From an uncultured Clostridia bacterium (GTDB lineage: Bacteria; Bacillota; Clostridia; Oscillospirales; Oscillospiraceae), in the NCBI GenBank assembly GCA_946187475.1, contig CAMHRJ010000157.1, positions 1 through 5,787 on the forward strand: a DNA stretch of 5,787 bases, written 5' to 3'. The translations under genes were made by a program, and so were the position numbers. Every line of letters starts with the position of its first letter. The stretch's first letter is position 1. Below are positions 1 through 5,687 of this stretch, piece by piece. The notes below the pieces were generated by a model. The model did no database searches, had not been told where the DNA came from, and saw only the letters and a program-made list of their open reading frames with translations.

Positions 1-666
1 GGCGATGGGGAACAGCGTGTCGATGATACGCGGACCGGAGTTCATGGGCTTATCGGGGGCGTACTTCTGGGCGTAGGGACGGGCCACACGGACGGGCCAG
101 CGCTGGATCATGTTCAGCTCGTGGTCCACGCCTTCGTCGTCCGTCAGGACGGCGATGGTGTCCGCGACCTTGTAGTCGCCGGAGGTAACGCTCTTGATGG
201 TGCCCTTCATGGTGGGAGGCACCATGATCTTATGCAGAATGGCGGTGGTCTCCTGAACGGTGCCGATGACGTCGCCGCCCACCACCTTGTCGCCGGCCTT
301 GGCAACGGCGTCAAAGTGCCAGACACGCTCGCGGTTCAGGGCGGGAACCTCGATGCCGCGGGTGATGGTGGAGCCCGCGATGCTGCGGATCTCCGGCAGA
401 GGACGCTGGATGCCGTCGTAGATGTTCTCCAGCATGCCGGGGCCCAGCTCCACGCTCAGGGGCATACCGGTGGTCTCGACCTCAGCGCCGGGACCCAGAC
501 CGGAAGTCTCCTCATAGACCTGGATCGACGCGCTGTCGCCGGACATGTTCAGGATCTCGCCGATCAGACGCTGCTTGCCCACGCGCACAACGTCGGAGAC
601 GTTGGCGTCCGCGAGCCCGTTCGCTACGACCAGCGGGCCGGAAACTTTGGTAATCGTTCCACTCAA
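1..666 (-). CDS. atpA: V-type ATPase catalytic subunit A, N-terminal 222 codons (runs off left edge)
   Basis: Catalytic nucleotide-binding subunit of the V1 sector (NtpA-like), which forms the A3B3 hexamer with B at the cytoplasmic face. The translation begins LSGTITKVSGPLVVANG, the usual beta-barrel start of the family. It continues with ITRGIEVPALNRERVWHF at about 115-132, then the family-specific insert with the ETTAILHKIMVPP block, then QRWPVRVARPY and IIDTLFPIA at the edge. The Walker A loop normally follows directly and is outside the window; complete A subunits are near 590 residues, so about 38% is present. The start is TTG at 666. It is the only start codon between an in-frame TGA at 684-682 and the conserved N-terminus, and AAAGGAAG at 675-682 sits 8 nt upstream. 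It is preceded by an unusual 200-base spacer. Identity is secure; the start is very likely. Confidence 0.97.
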   Translation of the reverse strand, partial: MSGTITKVSGPLVVANGLADANVSDVVRVGKQRLIGEILNMSGDSASIQVYEETSGLGPGAEVETTGMPLSVELGPGMLENIYDGIQRPLPEIRSIAGSTITRGIEVPALNRERVWHFDAVAKAGDKVVGGDVIGTVQETTAILHKIMVPPTMKGTIKSVTSGDYKVADTIAVLTDDEGVDHELNMIQRWPVRVARPYAQKYAPDKPMNSGPRIIDTLFPIA

Positions 667-674
667 ATTACATA

Positions 675-682
675 CTTCCTTT
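675..682 (-). promoter_or_regulatory. Shine-Dalgarno site that fixes the TTG start of atpA
   Basis: The minus strand reads AAAGGAAG, then 8 nt, then TTG at 666-664. Two ATGs nearby (685-683 and 673-671) are in another frame, and both run into the TAA at 670-668 (peptide MKGSM). One lies upstream of this site and the other is only 1 nt from it, so neither competes well as the start of atpA. Confidence 0.75.
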
Positions 683-687
683 CATAC

Positions 688-713
688 TCAAATTCGATCG
701 GGATCGAATTTGA
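688..713. repeat. Perfect 12-bp inverted repeat with 2-bp centre upstream of atpA
   Basis: The left arm TCAAATTCGATC (688-699) and right arm GATCGAATTTGA (702-713) are exact reverse complements around GG. The element ends 5 nt upstream of the atpA Shine-Dalgarno site. It could be a protein operator or, in RNA, a strong hairpin with a small loop. It is AT-rich at the outer ends and has no U run, so it is not a standard terminator. Confidence 0.85.
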
Positions 714-789
714 AGAGGATGCGCTCCGCGTCATGTCTCCGGCCGCAAATGCGATTCGCGATCTGGAGCCAATTTGCTTCGCGATAGGA

Positions 790-822
790 ATTTTTTCCGC
801 CGCGCATGTCGCCGGAAAAAAT
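790..822. repeat. 10-bp inverted repeat in the atpF-atpA spacer
   Basis: ATTTTTTCCG (790-799) and CGGAAAAAAT (813-822) are perfect reverse complements around a 13-base GC-rich centre. On the minus-strand transcript the U run is in the 5' arm and the A run in the 3' arm, so the stem is not followed by a U tract. It therefore does not fit a normal intrinsic terminator in the operon direction. It may be an mRNA processing or stabilising hairpin. Confidence 0.7.
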
Positions 823-836
823 GATTCGATTTTCTT

Positions 837-852
837 TGCGCCTGCGGGCGCA
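837..852 (-). repeat. Short GC-rich hairpin just after the atpF stop codon
   Basis: The minus strand reads TGCGCC-CGCA-GGCGCA, a 6-bp stem with a 4-nt loop, starting 14 nt after the atpF TGA. It is followed by AAGAAAA rather than a U run, so efficient termination is not expected. It may protect the 3' end of the upstream transcript segment after processing. Confidence 0.5.
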
Positions 853-866
853 CATGCGAGGCAAGA

Positions 867-1181
867 TCAGAGAATGTCGGAGCCGACGGCTCGCTCCACG
901 GCGTCCTTCAGGGCCTTCTGGCCCAGGCCGATGGGGCCCTCTCTGCCGGGGATCAGGATGATGGCCGGGGTGGGAACGTCCTTGTAACGGTCGATCTCCG
1001 GCTGGATCTCCTGGGCGAGCTGCTCCTCCACGTAAATGATGGCGTAGTCCTCGCTGTCGCGGGCCAGATGCCGCAGGGTCTTGCGCGCCTCCTCGGCATT
1101 GGCCACGGGGCAGGCCTCCAGACCCAGGGCTTTGAATCCCATGACGGTCTCCGGCGCGCCGATGACTGCAATTTTAAGCAT
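867..1181 (-). CDS. atpF: V-type ATPase subunit F (central shaft)
   Basis: Small central-stalk subunit of V1 (called NtpG in Enterococcus hirae), which binds subunit D and takes part in coupling and regulation of rotation. The 104-residue product starts MLKIAVIGAPETVMGFKALGL, the diagnostic N-terminal strand and GF-ALG motif of the family. It continues with the alpha/beta core (DYAIIYVEEQLAQEI) and TPAIILIPGREGP, typical of the C-terminal half. Length is normal. The ATG at 1181 is chosen because homologues start here; GAGG lies 3 nt upstream and AAAGGA 12 nt upstream. A GTG at 1190 would add only MRL. The gene overlaps the end of atpC by 8 bases (TATGCTTAA), implying translational coupling. 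It ends with TGA 200 bases before atpA. Confidence 0.96.
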   Translation of the reverse strand: MLKIAVIGAPETVMGFKALGLEACPVANAEEARKTLRHLARDSEDYAIIYVEEQLAQEIQPEIDRYKDVPTPAIILIPGREGPIGLGQKALKDAVERAVGSDIL

Positions 1182-2172
1182 AAGCCTCACGCATCCTTTC
1201 CCGAATGGTGTCGGCCTTCAGGCCGGCCATCCGTCCCGAGAGGATCATTCGCGCGGCGGTGACCTCATTTTCCATGGCGGCCAGATAGGACACCACGTGG
1301 GCCGCGCCGAAGCGCATGATCTTCGCCTCGCGGACATAGTCCATGAGGGCATTGTCGCAGGTGCGCTCGAACACCGTCAGCGAGCCGCCGTTCATGGCGG
1401 CGCTGCCGGCCTCGGCCGCAGCGGTCAGCCGGGTGGGACGGTAGAGCTCTGCCAAAGCTTCGCCGGAATCGGCGGCCAGAACGCTGGCCACGCCGATCTC
1501 ACCGCCGGGCACCAGGGCCAGGGAGAGGAAATCGCTGTCCTTCCCCATGCGGTTGGTACGCACGGCACTGCGGAGGTTGGCGCTGTCGATCATGAGCTTT
1601 ACATAGGCCTTGGAGAAGCCCTCGTCGCTCAGATCCTGCACCAGCTTCGTCAGGGCGTCGAAGTAGGCTCTGTCCAGGGCGAAGTCGGCCAGCTGGGGAT
1701 TGGAGGTGCGGGCCAGGATGCTGGCAGCCTCCTGCATGGGCTCGGCAAGGCTGGAGGGAATTTCGATGTAATCGTCGGAGACGAAGGCCTCCTCGATGAC
1801 CTGGGCGGGGATGCTGCCCCGCCTGGAGAGGATCTCCCCCCCACCCACGCCGGCGCCGTGGGACTTGATGACCGTCTTGATGTTGTGGAAATCATACTTC
1901 AGACGGAACATCTGCACCAGCTCCGGTTCGGGGACGATGCGCTCCACCTCGTCGAAGATCTCTACCAGCCGATTTTCCAGCGCGTCGTTGCGCGCGTCGG
2001 CGGAGAGCTCCGTGAGGTCGCCGTAACCGCACTCCTCCAGCACCTTGACGGCCTCATCATCCGTGGGTGCCGCAATCATGCGCTCCAGCCGCTCGGCACT
2101 GAGCATGCCCGAGGTCCGCGCGGCCAGCATCGCGGTGATCGCCAGATAGTTGGTTTCATTGATATTAGCCAA
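1174..2172 (-). CDS. atpC: V-type ATPase subunit C (rotor adaptor, d-type)
   Basis: Funnel-shaped, all-helical adaptor (NtpC; related to the eukaryotic d subunit) that sits on the K ring and connects it to the D/F shaft. Family landmarks are RLERMIAA near residues 27-36, PEPELVQMFRLKYDFHNIKTVIK near 80-104, and the C-terminal YLAAMENEVTAARMILSGRMAGL before the end. Length of 332-334 residues fits the family, which runs about 330-350. The start is uncertain: a perfect AAGGAGG at 2180-2186 is only 1 nt from the ATG at 2178, which is too close, but 7 nt from the TTG at 2172. I therefore prefer TTG, giving MANINETNYLAI; the ATG would add two residues. It follows atpE after a ~42-base gap with a small hairpin, and it overlaps atpF by 8 bases. 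Confidence 0.95.
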   Translation of the reverse strand: MANINETNYLAITAMLAARTSGMLSAERLERMIAAPTDDEAVKVLEECGYGDLTELSADARNDALENRLVEIFDEVERIVPEPELVQMFRLKYDFHNIKTVIKSHGAGVGGGEILSRRGSIPAQVIEEAFVSDDYIEIPSSLAEPMQEAASILARTSNPQLADFALDRAYFDALTKLVQDLSDEGFSKAYVKLMIDSANLRSAVRTNRMGKDSDFLSLALVPGGEIGVASVLAADSGEALAELYRPTRLTAAAEAGSAAMNGGSLTVFERTCDNALMDYVREAKIMRFGAAHVVSYLAAMENEVTAARMILSGRMAGLKADTIRERMREAYA

Positions 2173-2179
2173 ATTCATT

Positions 2180-2186
2180 CCTCCTT
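2180..2186 (-). promoter_or_regulatory. Strong Shine-Dalgarno site favouring a TTG start for atpC
   Basis: The minus strand has AAGGAGG, a full match to the consensus. Only one base separates it from ATG 2178-2176, while seven separate it from TTG 2172-2170. The spacing argues for TTG initiation. A very strong site combined with a weak start codon would give moderate output, suiting a subunit present once per complex. Confidence 0.65.
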
Positions 2187-2187
2187 A

Positions 2188-2208
2188 TGAGACGGTCTTG
2201 CCGTCACA
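2188..2208 (-). repeat. Small hairpin in the atpE-atpC gap
   Basis: GACGG (2191-2195) and CCGTC (2201-2205) are reverse complements around TCTTG. Two further pairs (2188-2189 with 2207-2208) extend the stem beyond an A-A mismatch. The hairpin lies directly upstream of the atpC ribosome binding site and leaves it free. No U run follows, so it is not a terminator. Confidence 0.4.
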
Positions 2209-2214
2209 ACAGGA

Positions 2215-2811
2215 TCAGTCGAACAGAACCGCAGCGACCTGAGATGCCAGTTCGCCCCGGCTGAGGTCGGCGAGGGTCTCCACCGCGCAGTTGATCTCCA
2301 CGTCGCCCTGCTGCAGCACGAAGCCGCCGCGCATTTCGCGGGTGGATGCGCTGAGCTTCAGCTCGGCGGGTTTTCCCTGCTCGGCGCAGAGCGCGTTGGC
2401 AGCGGTCACGATGGCCTCGCCGCAGCGCTGGCGGTCGGCAGCGTTCATGAGCACGGCTTCCGTGCCGGAGGCTGCCTTGGCGCAGAGCTTCGCCATGGCG
2501 GAGATGTACTCCTCCGTGGGCAGACTGCAGAGCTTTTCCACGGCCCGGTCGAAGGCGGCGCTCACCATGGACTGTTTCAGACCCAGGGTGCTCTTTTTCG
2601 CCTCCATGCCGGCAAGACGGCCCAGCCGCTCCACGCGGTCCTCGCAGTCCTTGACGCCGGTCTGCAGCTTCTCCCAGTAGGCGTCCTGCGCCTTCTTTTC
2701 AAAGTCGGCCTTGATCTCGGCACATCTGGCGTTGGCATCGGCAGTGATCTGCGCAGCCTCGGCCCGGGCGTCGGATTCGATGCGGCCGGTGATTTTTTCA
2801 ATTCCTGTCAT
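2215..2811 (-). CDS. atpE: V-type ATPase subunit E (peripheral stalk)
   Basis: Peripheral-stalk subunit (NtpE) that pairs with the H subunit as a long coiled coil and anchors its globular C-terminal domain on top of the A3B3 head. The 198-residue product begins MTGIEKITGRIESDARAEAAQI, the usual N-terminal pattern. It runs as Ala/Glu/Lys-rich helix to about residue 75, then forms the C-terminal domain with LQQGDVEINCAVETLADLSRGEL close to the end, a typical GG.vL...gdIe.n.s.e.l...r..l pattern. The ATG at 2811 is chosen because AAGGTGG (2819-2825) lies 7 nt upstream and homologues start here. A longer frame to 2853 would run back into the end of atpK. Seven cysteines are present, more than I would expect for this family, though this is not diagnostic. 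Confidence 0.95.
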   Translation of the reverse strand: MTGIEKITGRIESDARAEAAQITADANARCAEIKADFEKKAQDAYWEKLQTGVKDCEDRVERLGRLAGMEAKKSTLGLKQSMVSAAFDRAVEKLCSLPTEEYISAMAKLCAKAASGTEAVLMNAADRQRCGEAIVTAANALCAEQGKPAELKLSASTREMRGGFVLQQGDVEINCAVETLADLSRGELASQVAAVLFD

Positions 2812-2818
2812 ACTTTTT

Positions 2819-2825
2819 CCACCTT
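2819..2825 (-). promoter_or_regulatory. Shine-Dalgarno site that fixes the atpE start
   Basis: AAGGTGG on the minus strand is 7 nt from ATG 2811. It decides against the longer reading frame from 2853, whose extra 14 residues (MLKSLPPLWKGGKS) are encoded by the atpK end, the spacer and this site itself. Confidence 0.7.
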
Positions 2826-2845
2826 TCCAAAGCGGCGGAAGCGAC

Positions 2846-3325
2846 TTAAGCAATCGCGTTCAGCATCATGATGGAAGCCAGCAGGCAGAGGATGGCGTAG
2901 AACTCCACGGTGATGCAGAAGACCATGCCCTTGGACCAGTGATCCGGCTTCTTGGCGAGAATGTTGATGGAGGCAGCCGCCACACGGCCCTGAGCCGCAG
3001 CGGAGATCAGACCGCCCAGCGCGATGGGCATGCAGGCAGCGAAAATCTGCATACCGGTGGCAACGTCCAGGCTGCCGCCGTAGCCGTTGATCTTGTTGAA
3101 GGCCAGGAACCAGATAACAAAGCCGTACAGACCCTGGGTACCCGGGATGACCTGCATGATCATGGCTTTACCGAACTTGCTGGGATCCTCAGAAATCAGG
3201 CCCGCACAGGATTCGCCGGCGATGCCGGTACCTTTTGCAGAGCCCGAGCAGGCCAGAGCTGCCGCCAGAGCCGCGCCCAGAAGGGCGATGGCAAGACCGC
3301 CGAAAGACTGGATGAAGTTTTCCAT
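2846..3325 (-). CDS. atpK: V-type ATPase proteolipid subunit K (Na+-type rotor ring)
   Basis: Membrane rotor subunit (NtpK, 16-kDa class): 159 residues with four transmembrane helices at about 8-28, 51-77, 88-112 and 132-155, a tandem duplication of the c-type hairpin. The ion carboxylate Glu141 lies in helix 4 (VEFYAIL). Helix 2 has PGTQGLYGF with Thr63 and Gln64, and the end of helix 3 has AQGRVAAA with Gln112. These match the Na+ ligands Thr64, Gln65, Gln110 and Glu139 of E. hirae NtpK, with Ile60 in place of Leu61. The first hairpin lacks a carboxylate at the helix-2 site, as in NtpK, so one ion per four helices is expected. ATG 3325 has AAGGAGG (3334-3340) at 8 nt, a strong initiation site that suits the roughly ten copies per ring. 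Confidence 0.97.
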   Translation of the reverse strand: MENFIQSFGGLAIALLGAALAAALACSGSAKGTGIAGESCAGLISEDPSKFGKAMIMQVIPGTQGLYGFVIWFLAFNKINGYGGSLDVATGMQIFAACMPIALGGLISAAAQGRVAAASINILAKKPDHWSKGMVFCITVEFYAILCLLASIMMLNAIA

Positions 3326-3333
3326 GGATGTTT

Positions 3334-3340
3334 CCTCCTT
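3334..3340 (-). promoter_or_regulatory. Strong Shine-Dalgarno site of atpK
   Basis: AAGGAGG at 8 nt from an ATG is the best initiation region in the window. It fits the high copy number of K in the complex. Confidence 0.65.
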
Positions 3341-3364
3341 GATTGGTGTTGATACAATTAAGAA

Positions 3365-5335
3365 TTAGTTGTGGTTTTCAACGTCGACGAACTTCGTGTT
3401 GATCTCCAGGGGCTCAAAGGGCTTGCCGCCGTCCTGATAGAACTTGCCGAAGAACTCGAGGCACTGGAGTCGAAGGTCATGCACGAAGCAGCCCAGCAGG
3501 TTCAGCGCGAAGTTCAGCGCGTGGCCCACAAGGAACACCAGTATGAAGACGATGAATGAAACGAAGGTCGTGCCGTTGGCGGAAGGCATGGCGCCCAGAG
3601 AGTTGAACACCTGCGCGACAACGCTGCCCGCCAGCATCAGGGCCATCAGACGGGAGTAGGACAGAACGTCGCCCAGCCAGCCCGTGGCGCCGTTGTAGAC
3701 AGCGGCGAAGATCGCCGTCACCTTGCCGAAGCCCTTGGCCGGACGCATGGCGCCCCAGAAGAGCATCAGCACGCCGATGACGAGGACAATCATGCCCAGC
3801 TTGCCGCCCACCTTGAGGATGTACAGGCCCAGGCCCGCGAAGATCACGAACCAGCAGCCTTCCTCTAGGATGGCGCCCAGGGCGTCGCCGTGTTTACACT
3901 TCTGCACCATATTCACGATCATGCCGGTGAACAGGTGGATGACGCCCAGCACCATCGCGCCGTAGAGCACGAAGTTGACGTCCGTCATGGGGTTCAGAAG
4001 CGGTTTCGTCAGGAAATTGTCGCCCATGGGATGGCCGAACATCTTGGCCAGCGTGGGGATCAGATCGCCGAAGAAGCCGCCTGTGACGATGCCCATGACG
4101 AAGGTGGCGATGCCGCCCTCCAGCAGCAGGTTCGTGAAGATCTTGCTGCCCCGTTTGGGTTTCACCACGGCTTTGATGATCAGTGCCGCCAGGATCATGA
4201 GCAGACCATAGCCCATGTCTGCCATCATGATGCCGTAGAAGGCGATGAAGAACGGCGCCATCAGTGGGTTCGGGTCCACGGTGCCGTAGGCCGGCAGGCT
4301 GTACATGTTGGTGACCATGTTCAGCGGCTCCGTGAGGGCGTTGTTCTTGAGCTTGACCGGAACGTCGGGGTACTCCTCCTCCGTGGGATCTTCAAACTCC
4401 CAGGAGCAATCATACCTGGACAGAACCGCCACGACCTTTTCCTCCTCGGGCGCCTCCATCCAGCCGTTGAGGCAGGCGACGCTCTCGGTGGAGACCATCC
4501 GCTCGGCCGCCTCAGCCTTGCCGATGTTGGCGGTCATGCGGTCCACGCTGAGCTTCAGGGCGTCCCGGTGGGGCGCGAAGCTCACGATCTGGGCCTCCAG
4601 GTGGGTGCGGTCCTTGCCCAGAGACTCGATCTGTTCGGTCTGGGCGGCGATGTTCTCCGTGGCAGTGCCCTTGGTTCCGGAAACGGAGGCCACCGCGAAG
4701 CCGAAGCCGCGCAGGGCCGAAAGGGCGTCCGCCTGTTCGGATTTGTGACATACCAGCACGGTGTAAGCTGCGTCCCCGTCCGTGCTCACGGGGAAAAGCT
4801 CCGCCTCGGGGGCGGCAGCTGCCAGGGTCTGTTTCACCTCGCTGAGATCCACCACTGCGGGGATCGTGCCGAAGGTGATGTCGGTACTGGCGGTAGAAGC
4901 CGTGTCCAGGGAGAGATCCAGCGCCGTCCAGGGCTTCAAAGCCTCGATGGAAGTGCGCAGACGCGCCTCCTCCGAGGTCAGCCGCCGGATCTGAGCTTCC
5001 AGGTCTTCGATTTTGGACGCTGCTTCCAGCTCCTCGCGGAGCGCGGCCTCATCCAGGAATTCCGCCTCGGACACCTCCGGGCGGCCGGACAGCAGTTTCG
5101 ACTTGACCGGGGCGTATTTGTCCAGAATCTGGAGTGCGCCGGTCAGCCGCGCCTGGTCGGCGCGAGCCTCCACCAGTCCGCCGGTTTCACGCTGCAGGCC
5201 CGCATCGTCCCCTTCCGTGGGAACGTCCGGCTCCGTGACTGACACGCAGCCGAGCAGCATCAGATCGCGGAGAAGCGCTTCCTTCTGGGAGCGCACGACC
5301 ATGAGCTGCAGCTTTTTCATTTTTACAATGGCCAT
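3365..5335 (-). CDS. atpI: V-type ATPase subunit I (membrane stator, a-type)
   Basis: Stator subunit (NtpI; a-subunit family) that forms the ion half-channels beside the K ring and holds the peripheral stalks. The 656 residues are a normal length. The N-terminal ~350 residues are cytoplasmic: MAIVKMKKLQLMVVRSQKEALL, coiled coil around 100-135 and 230-285, and VACLNGWMEAPEEEKV. The membrane half begins near NPLMAPFFIAFYGIMMADMGYG (about 356-377), followed by hydrophobic helices to about 618. Two family landmarks carry the essential arginines facing the ring: SYSRLMALMLAG (Arg562) and FVHDLRLQCLEFFGKFYQDG (Arg622), followed by the typical KPFEPL tail. ATG 5335 overlaps the atpH stop as TGATG, so translation is probably coupled; no strong ribosome binding site is seen. 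The stop is 39 bases before atpK. Confidence 0.98.
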   Translation of the reverse strand: MAIVKMKKLQLMVVRSQKEALLRDLMLLGCVSVTEPDVPTEGDDAGLQRETGGLVEARADQARLTGALQILDKYAPVKSKLLSGRPEVSEAEFLDEAALREELEAASKIEDLEAQIRRLTSEEARLRTSIEALKPWTALDLSLDTASTASTDITFGTIPAVVDLSEVKQTLAAAAPEAELFPVSTDGDAAYTVLVCHKSEQADALSALRGFGFAVASVSGTKGTATENIAAQTEQIESLGKDRTHLEAQIVSFAPHRDALKLSVDRMTANIGKAEAAERMVSTESVACLNGWMEAPEEEKVVAVLSRYDCSWEFEDPTEEEYPDVPVKLKNNALTEPLNMVTNMYSLPAYGTVDPNPLMAPFFIAFYGIMMADMGYGLLMILAALIIKAVVKPKRGSKIFTNLLLEGGIATFVMGIVTGGFFGDLIPTLAKMFGHPMGDNFLTKPLLNPMTDVNFVLYGAMVLGVIHLFTGMIVNMVQKCKHGDALGAILEEGCWFVIFAGLGLYILKVGGKLGMIVLVIGVLMLFWGAMRPAKGFGKVTAIFAAVYNGATGWLGDVLSYSRLMALMLAGSVVAQVFNSLGAMPSANGTTFVSFIVFILVFLVGHALNFALNLLGCFVHDLRLQCLEFFGKFYQDGGKPFEPLEINTKFVDVENHN

Positions 5336-5649
5336 CAGCTATTCACGATCCTTTCCACGATGAGTGACGCCGCCTGGTCCAGTCTTGCTTCCGCGCGTGT
5401 CCGCATGGTAGCCTCGCGATTCTTCGTCGTCGCTGCGAGCGCTTCGGCTTCCTGCGTGGCCTTTTCGTCGGTCTTGGAGCGCAGAGATTTGAGTTCTTCG
5501 CGCGCTTTATTCAGCGCCGCCTCCACTGCCTCCTTGCCGTCGCGTTCGGCCGCTTCGATCGCCTCGGCGGCAGCCTGCGTCGCTTCCAGCTTGATCTGCC
5601 TGGCACGCTCTTCCGCTTCCCGGACCGTATTGATCGCTTCAAATGACAT
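5335..5649 (-). CDS. atpH: V-type ATPase subunit H (G-type peripheral stalk, coiled coil)
   Basis: First gene of the operon, in the place of ntpF of E. hirae (the archaeal H / Thermus G subunit). The protein forms a right-handed coiled coil with E as the peripheral stalk. The 104-residue product is almost entirely charged and alanine-rich helix: AINTVREAEERARQIKLEATQAAAEAIEAAERDG at the N-terminus, EALAATTKNREATMRTRAEARLDQAASLIVERIV at the C-terminus. The final LIVERIV matches the usual end of this family. No membrane segment or catalytic motif is present. ATG 5649 is preceded at 7 nt by GGAGG (5657-5661). The TGA stop shares its A with the atpI ATG. Sequence alone is low in complexity, so identity rests on length, the C-terminal pattern and position in the operon. 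Confidence 0.92.
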   Translation of the reverse strand: MSFEAINTVREAEERARQIKLEATQAAAEAIEAAERDGKEAVEAALNKAREELKSLRSKTDEKATQEAEALAATTKNREATMRTRAEARLDQAASLIVERIVNS

Positions 5650-5651
5650 TC

Positions 5652-5671
5652 ACACACCTCCCGACCTGTGT
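5652..5671 (-). promoter_or_regulatory. Possible hairpin holding the atpH Shine-Dalgarno site in its loop
   Basis: On the minus strand ACACA (5671-5667) can pair with TGTGT (5656-5652). A sixth U-G pair is possible. The 10-nt loop GGTCGGGAGG contains the atpH ribosome binding site GGGAGG. The stem is weak, so it may only modulate initiation or be incidental. Confidence 0.35.
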
Positions 5672-5687
5672 ATTTTTCTGAACAATG

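Larger units (their letters stand above)
667..866 (-). other. 200-base structured spacer between atpF and atpA
   Basis: This is the only long gap in an otherwise tightly packed operon. It is more AT-rich than the genes around it and contains three inverted repeats (688-713, 790-822, 837-852) and repeated TTCGAT/TTCGCGAT motifs. I could not find a convincing sigma-A promoter in it by eye on the minus strand. No canonical intrinsic terminator (GC stem directly followed by a U run) is visible either, so read-through from atpF into atpA is likely. A 55-codon open frame (855 to 688) is present but looks non-coding. A plausible role is mRNA processing, stability or translation tuning that raises A (and B) output over C and F; that is inference. 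Confidence 0.6.

Noticed and set aside
790..822. Intrinsic terminator between atpF and atpA
   Set aside because: The stem has its U run on the 5' side in the operon direction and no U tract after the 3' arm. The hairpin at 837-852 is followed by A-rich sequence. Termination before the essential catalytic subunit would also be odd.
667..866. Internal sigma-A promoter for atpA
   Set aside because: I found no -35/-10 pair near consensus with 16-18 base spacing on the minus strand, so the spacer is not called a promoter. A different sigma factor cannot be excluded.
121..987. 288-codon plus-strand frame over atpA, the spacer and atpF
   Set aside because: The reading is the complement of conserved subunit A and F codons. 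It crosses the spacer only because no stop occurs there by chance.
1081..2190. 369-codon plus-strand open frame opposite atpC and the start of atpF
   Set aside because: It lies almost wholly antisense to well-recognised V-ATPase genes, has His/Gly/Gln-rich composition typical of reverse-strand reading of GC-rich codons, and has no recognisable domain.
2812..2853. Longer N-terminus of subunit E (14 extra residues)
   Set aside because: It would include the Shine-Dalgarno site and the end of atpK in the coding region. The ATG at 2811 has ideal spacing and matches the family N-terminus.
3890..5242. 450-codon plus-strand open frame opposite atpI
   Set aside because: Same antisense effect of GC-rich codon bias. 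The composition (many His, Gly, Val, Arg, Gln) is low in sense and atpI on the other strand is certain.
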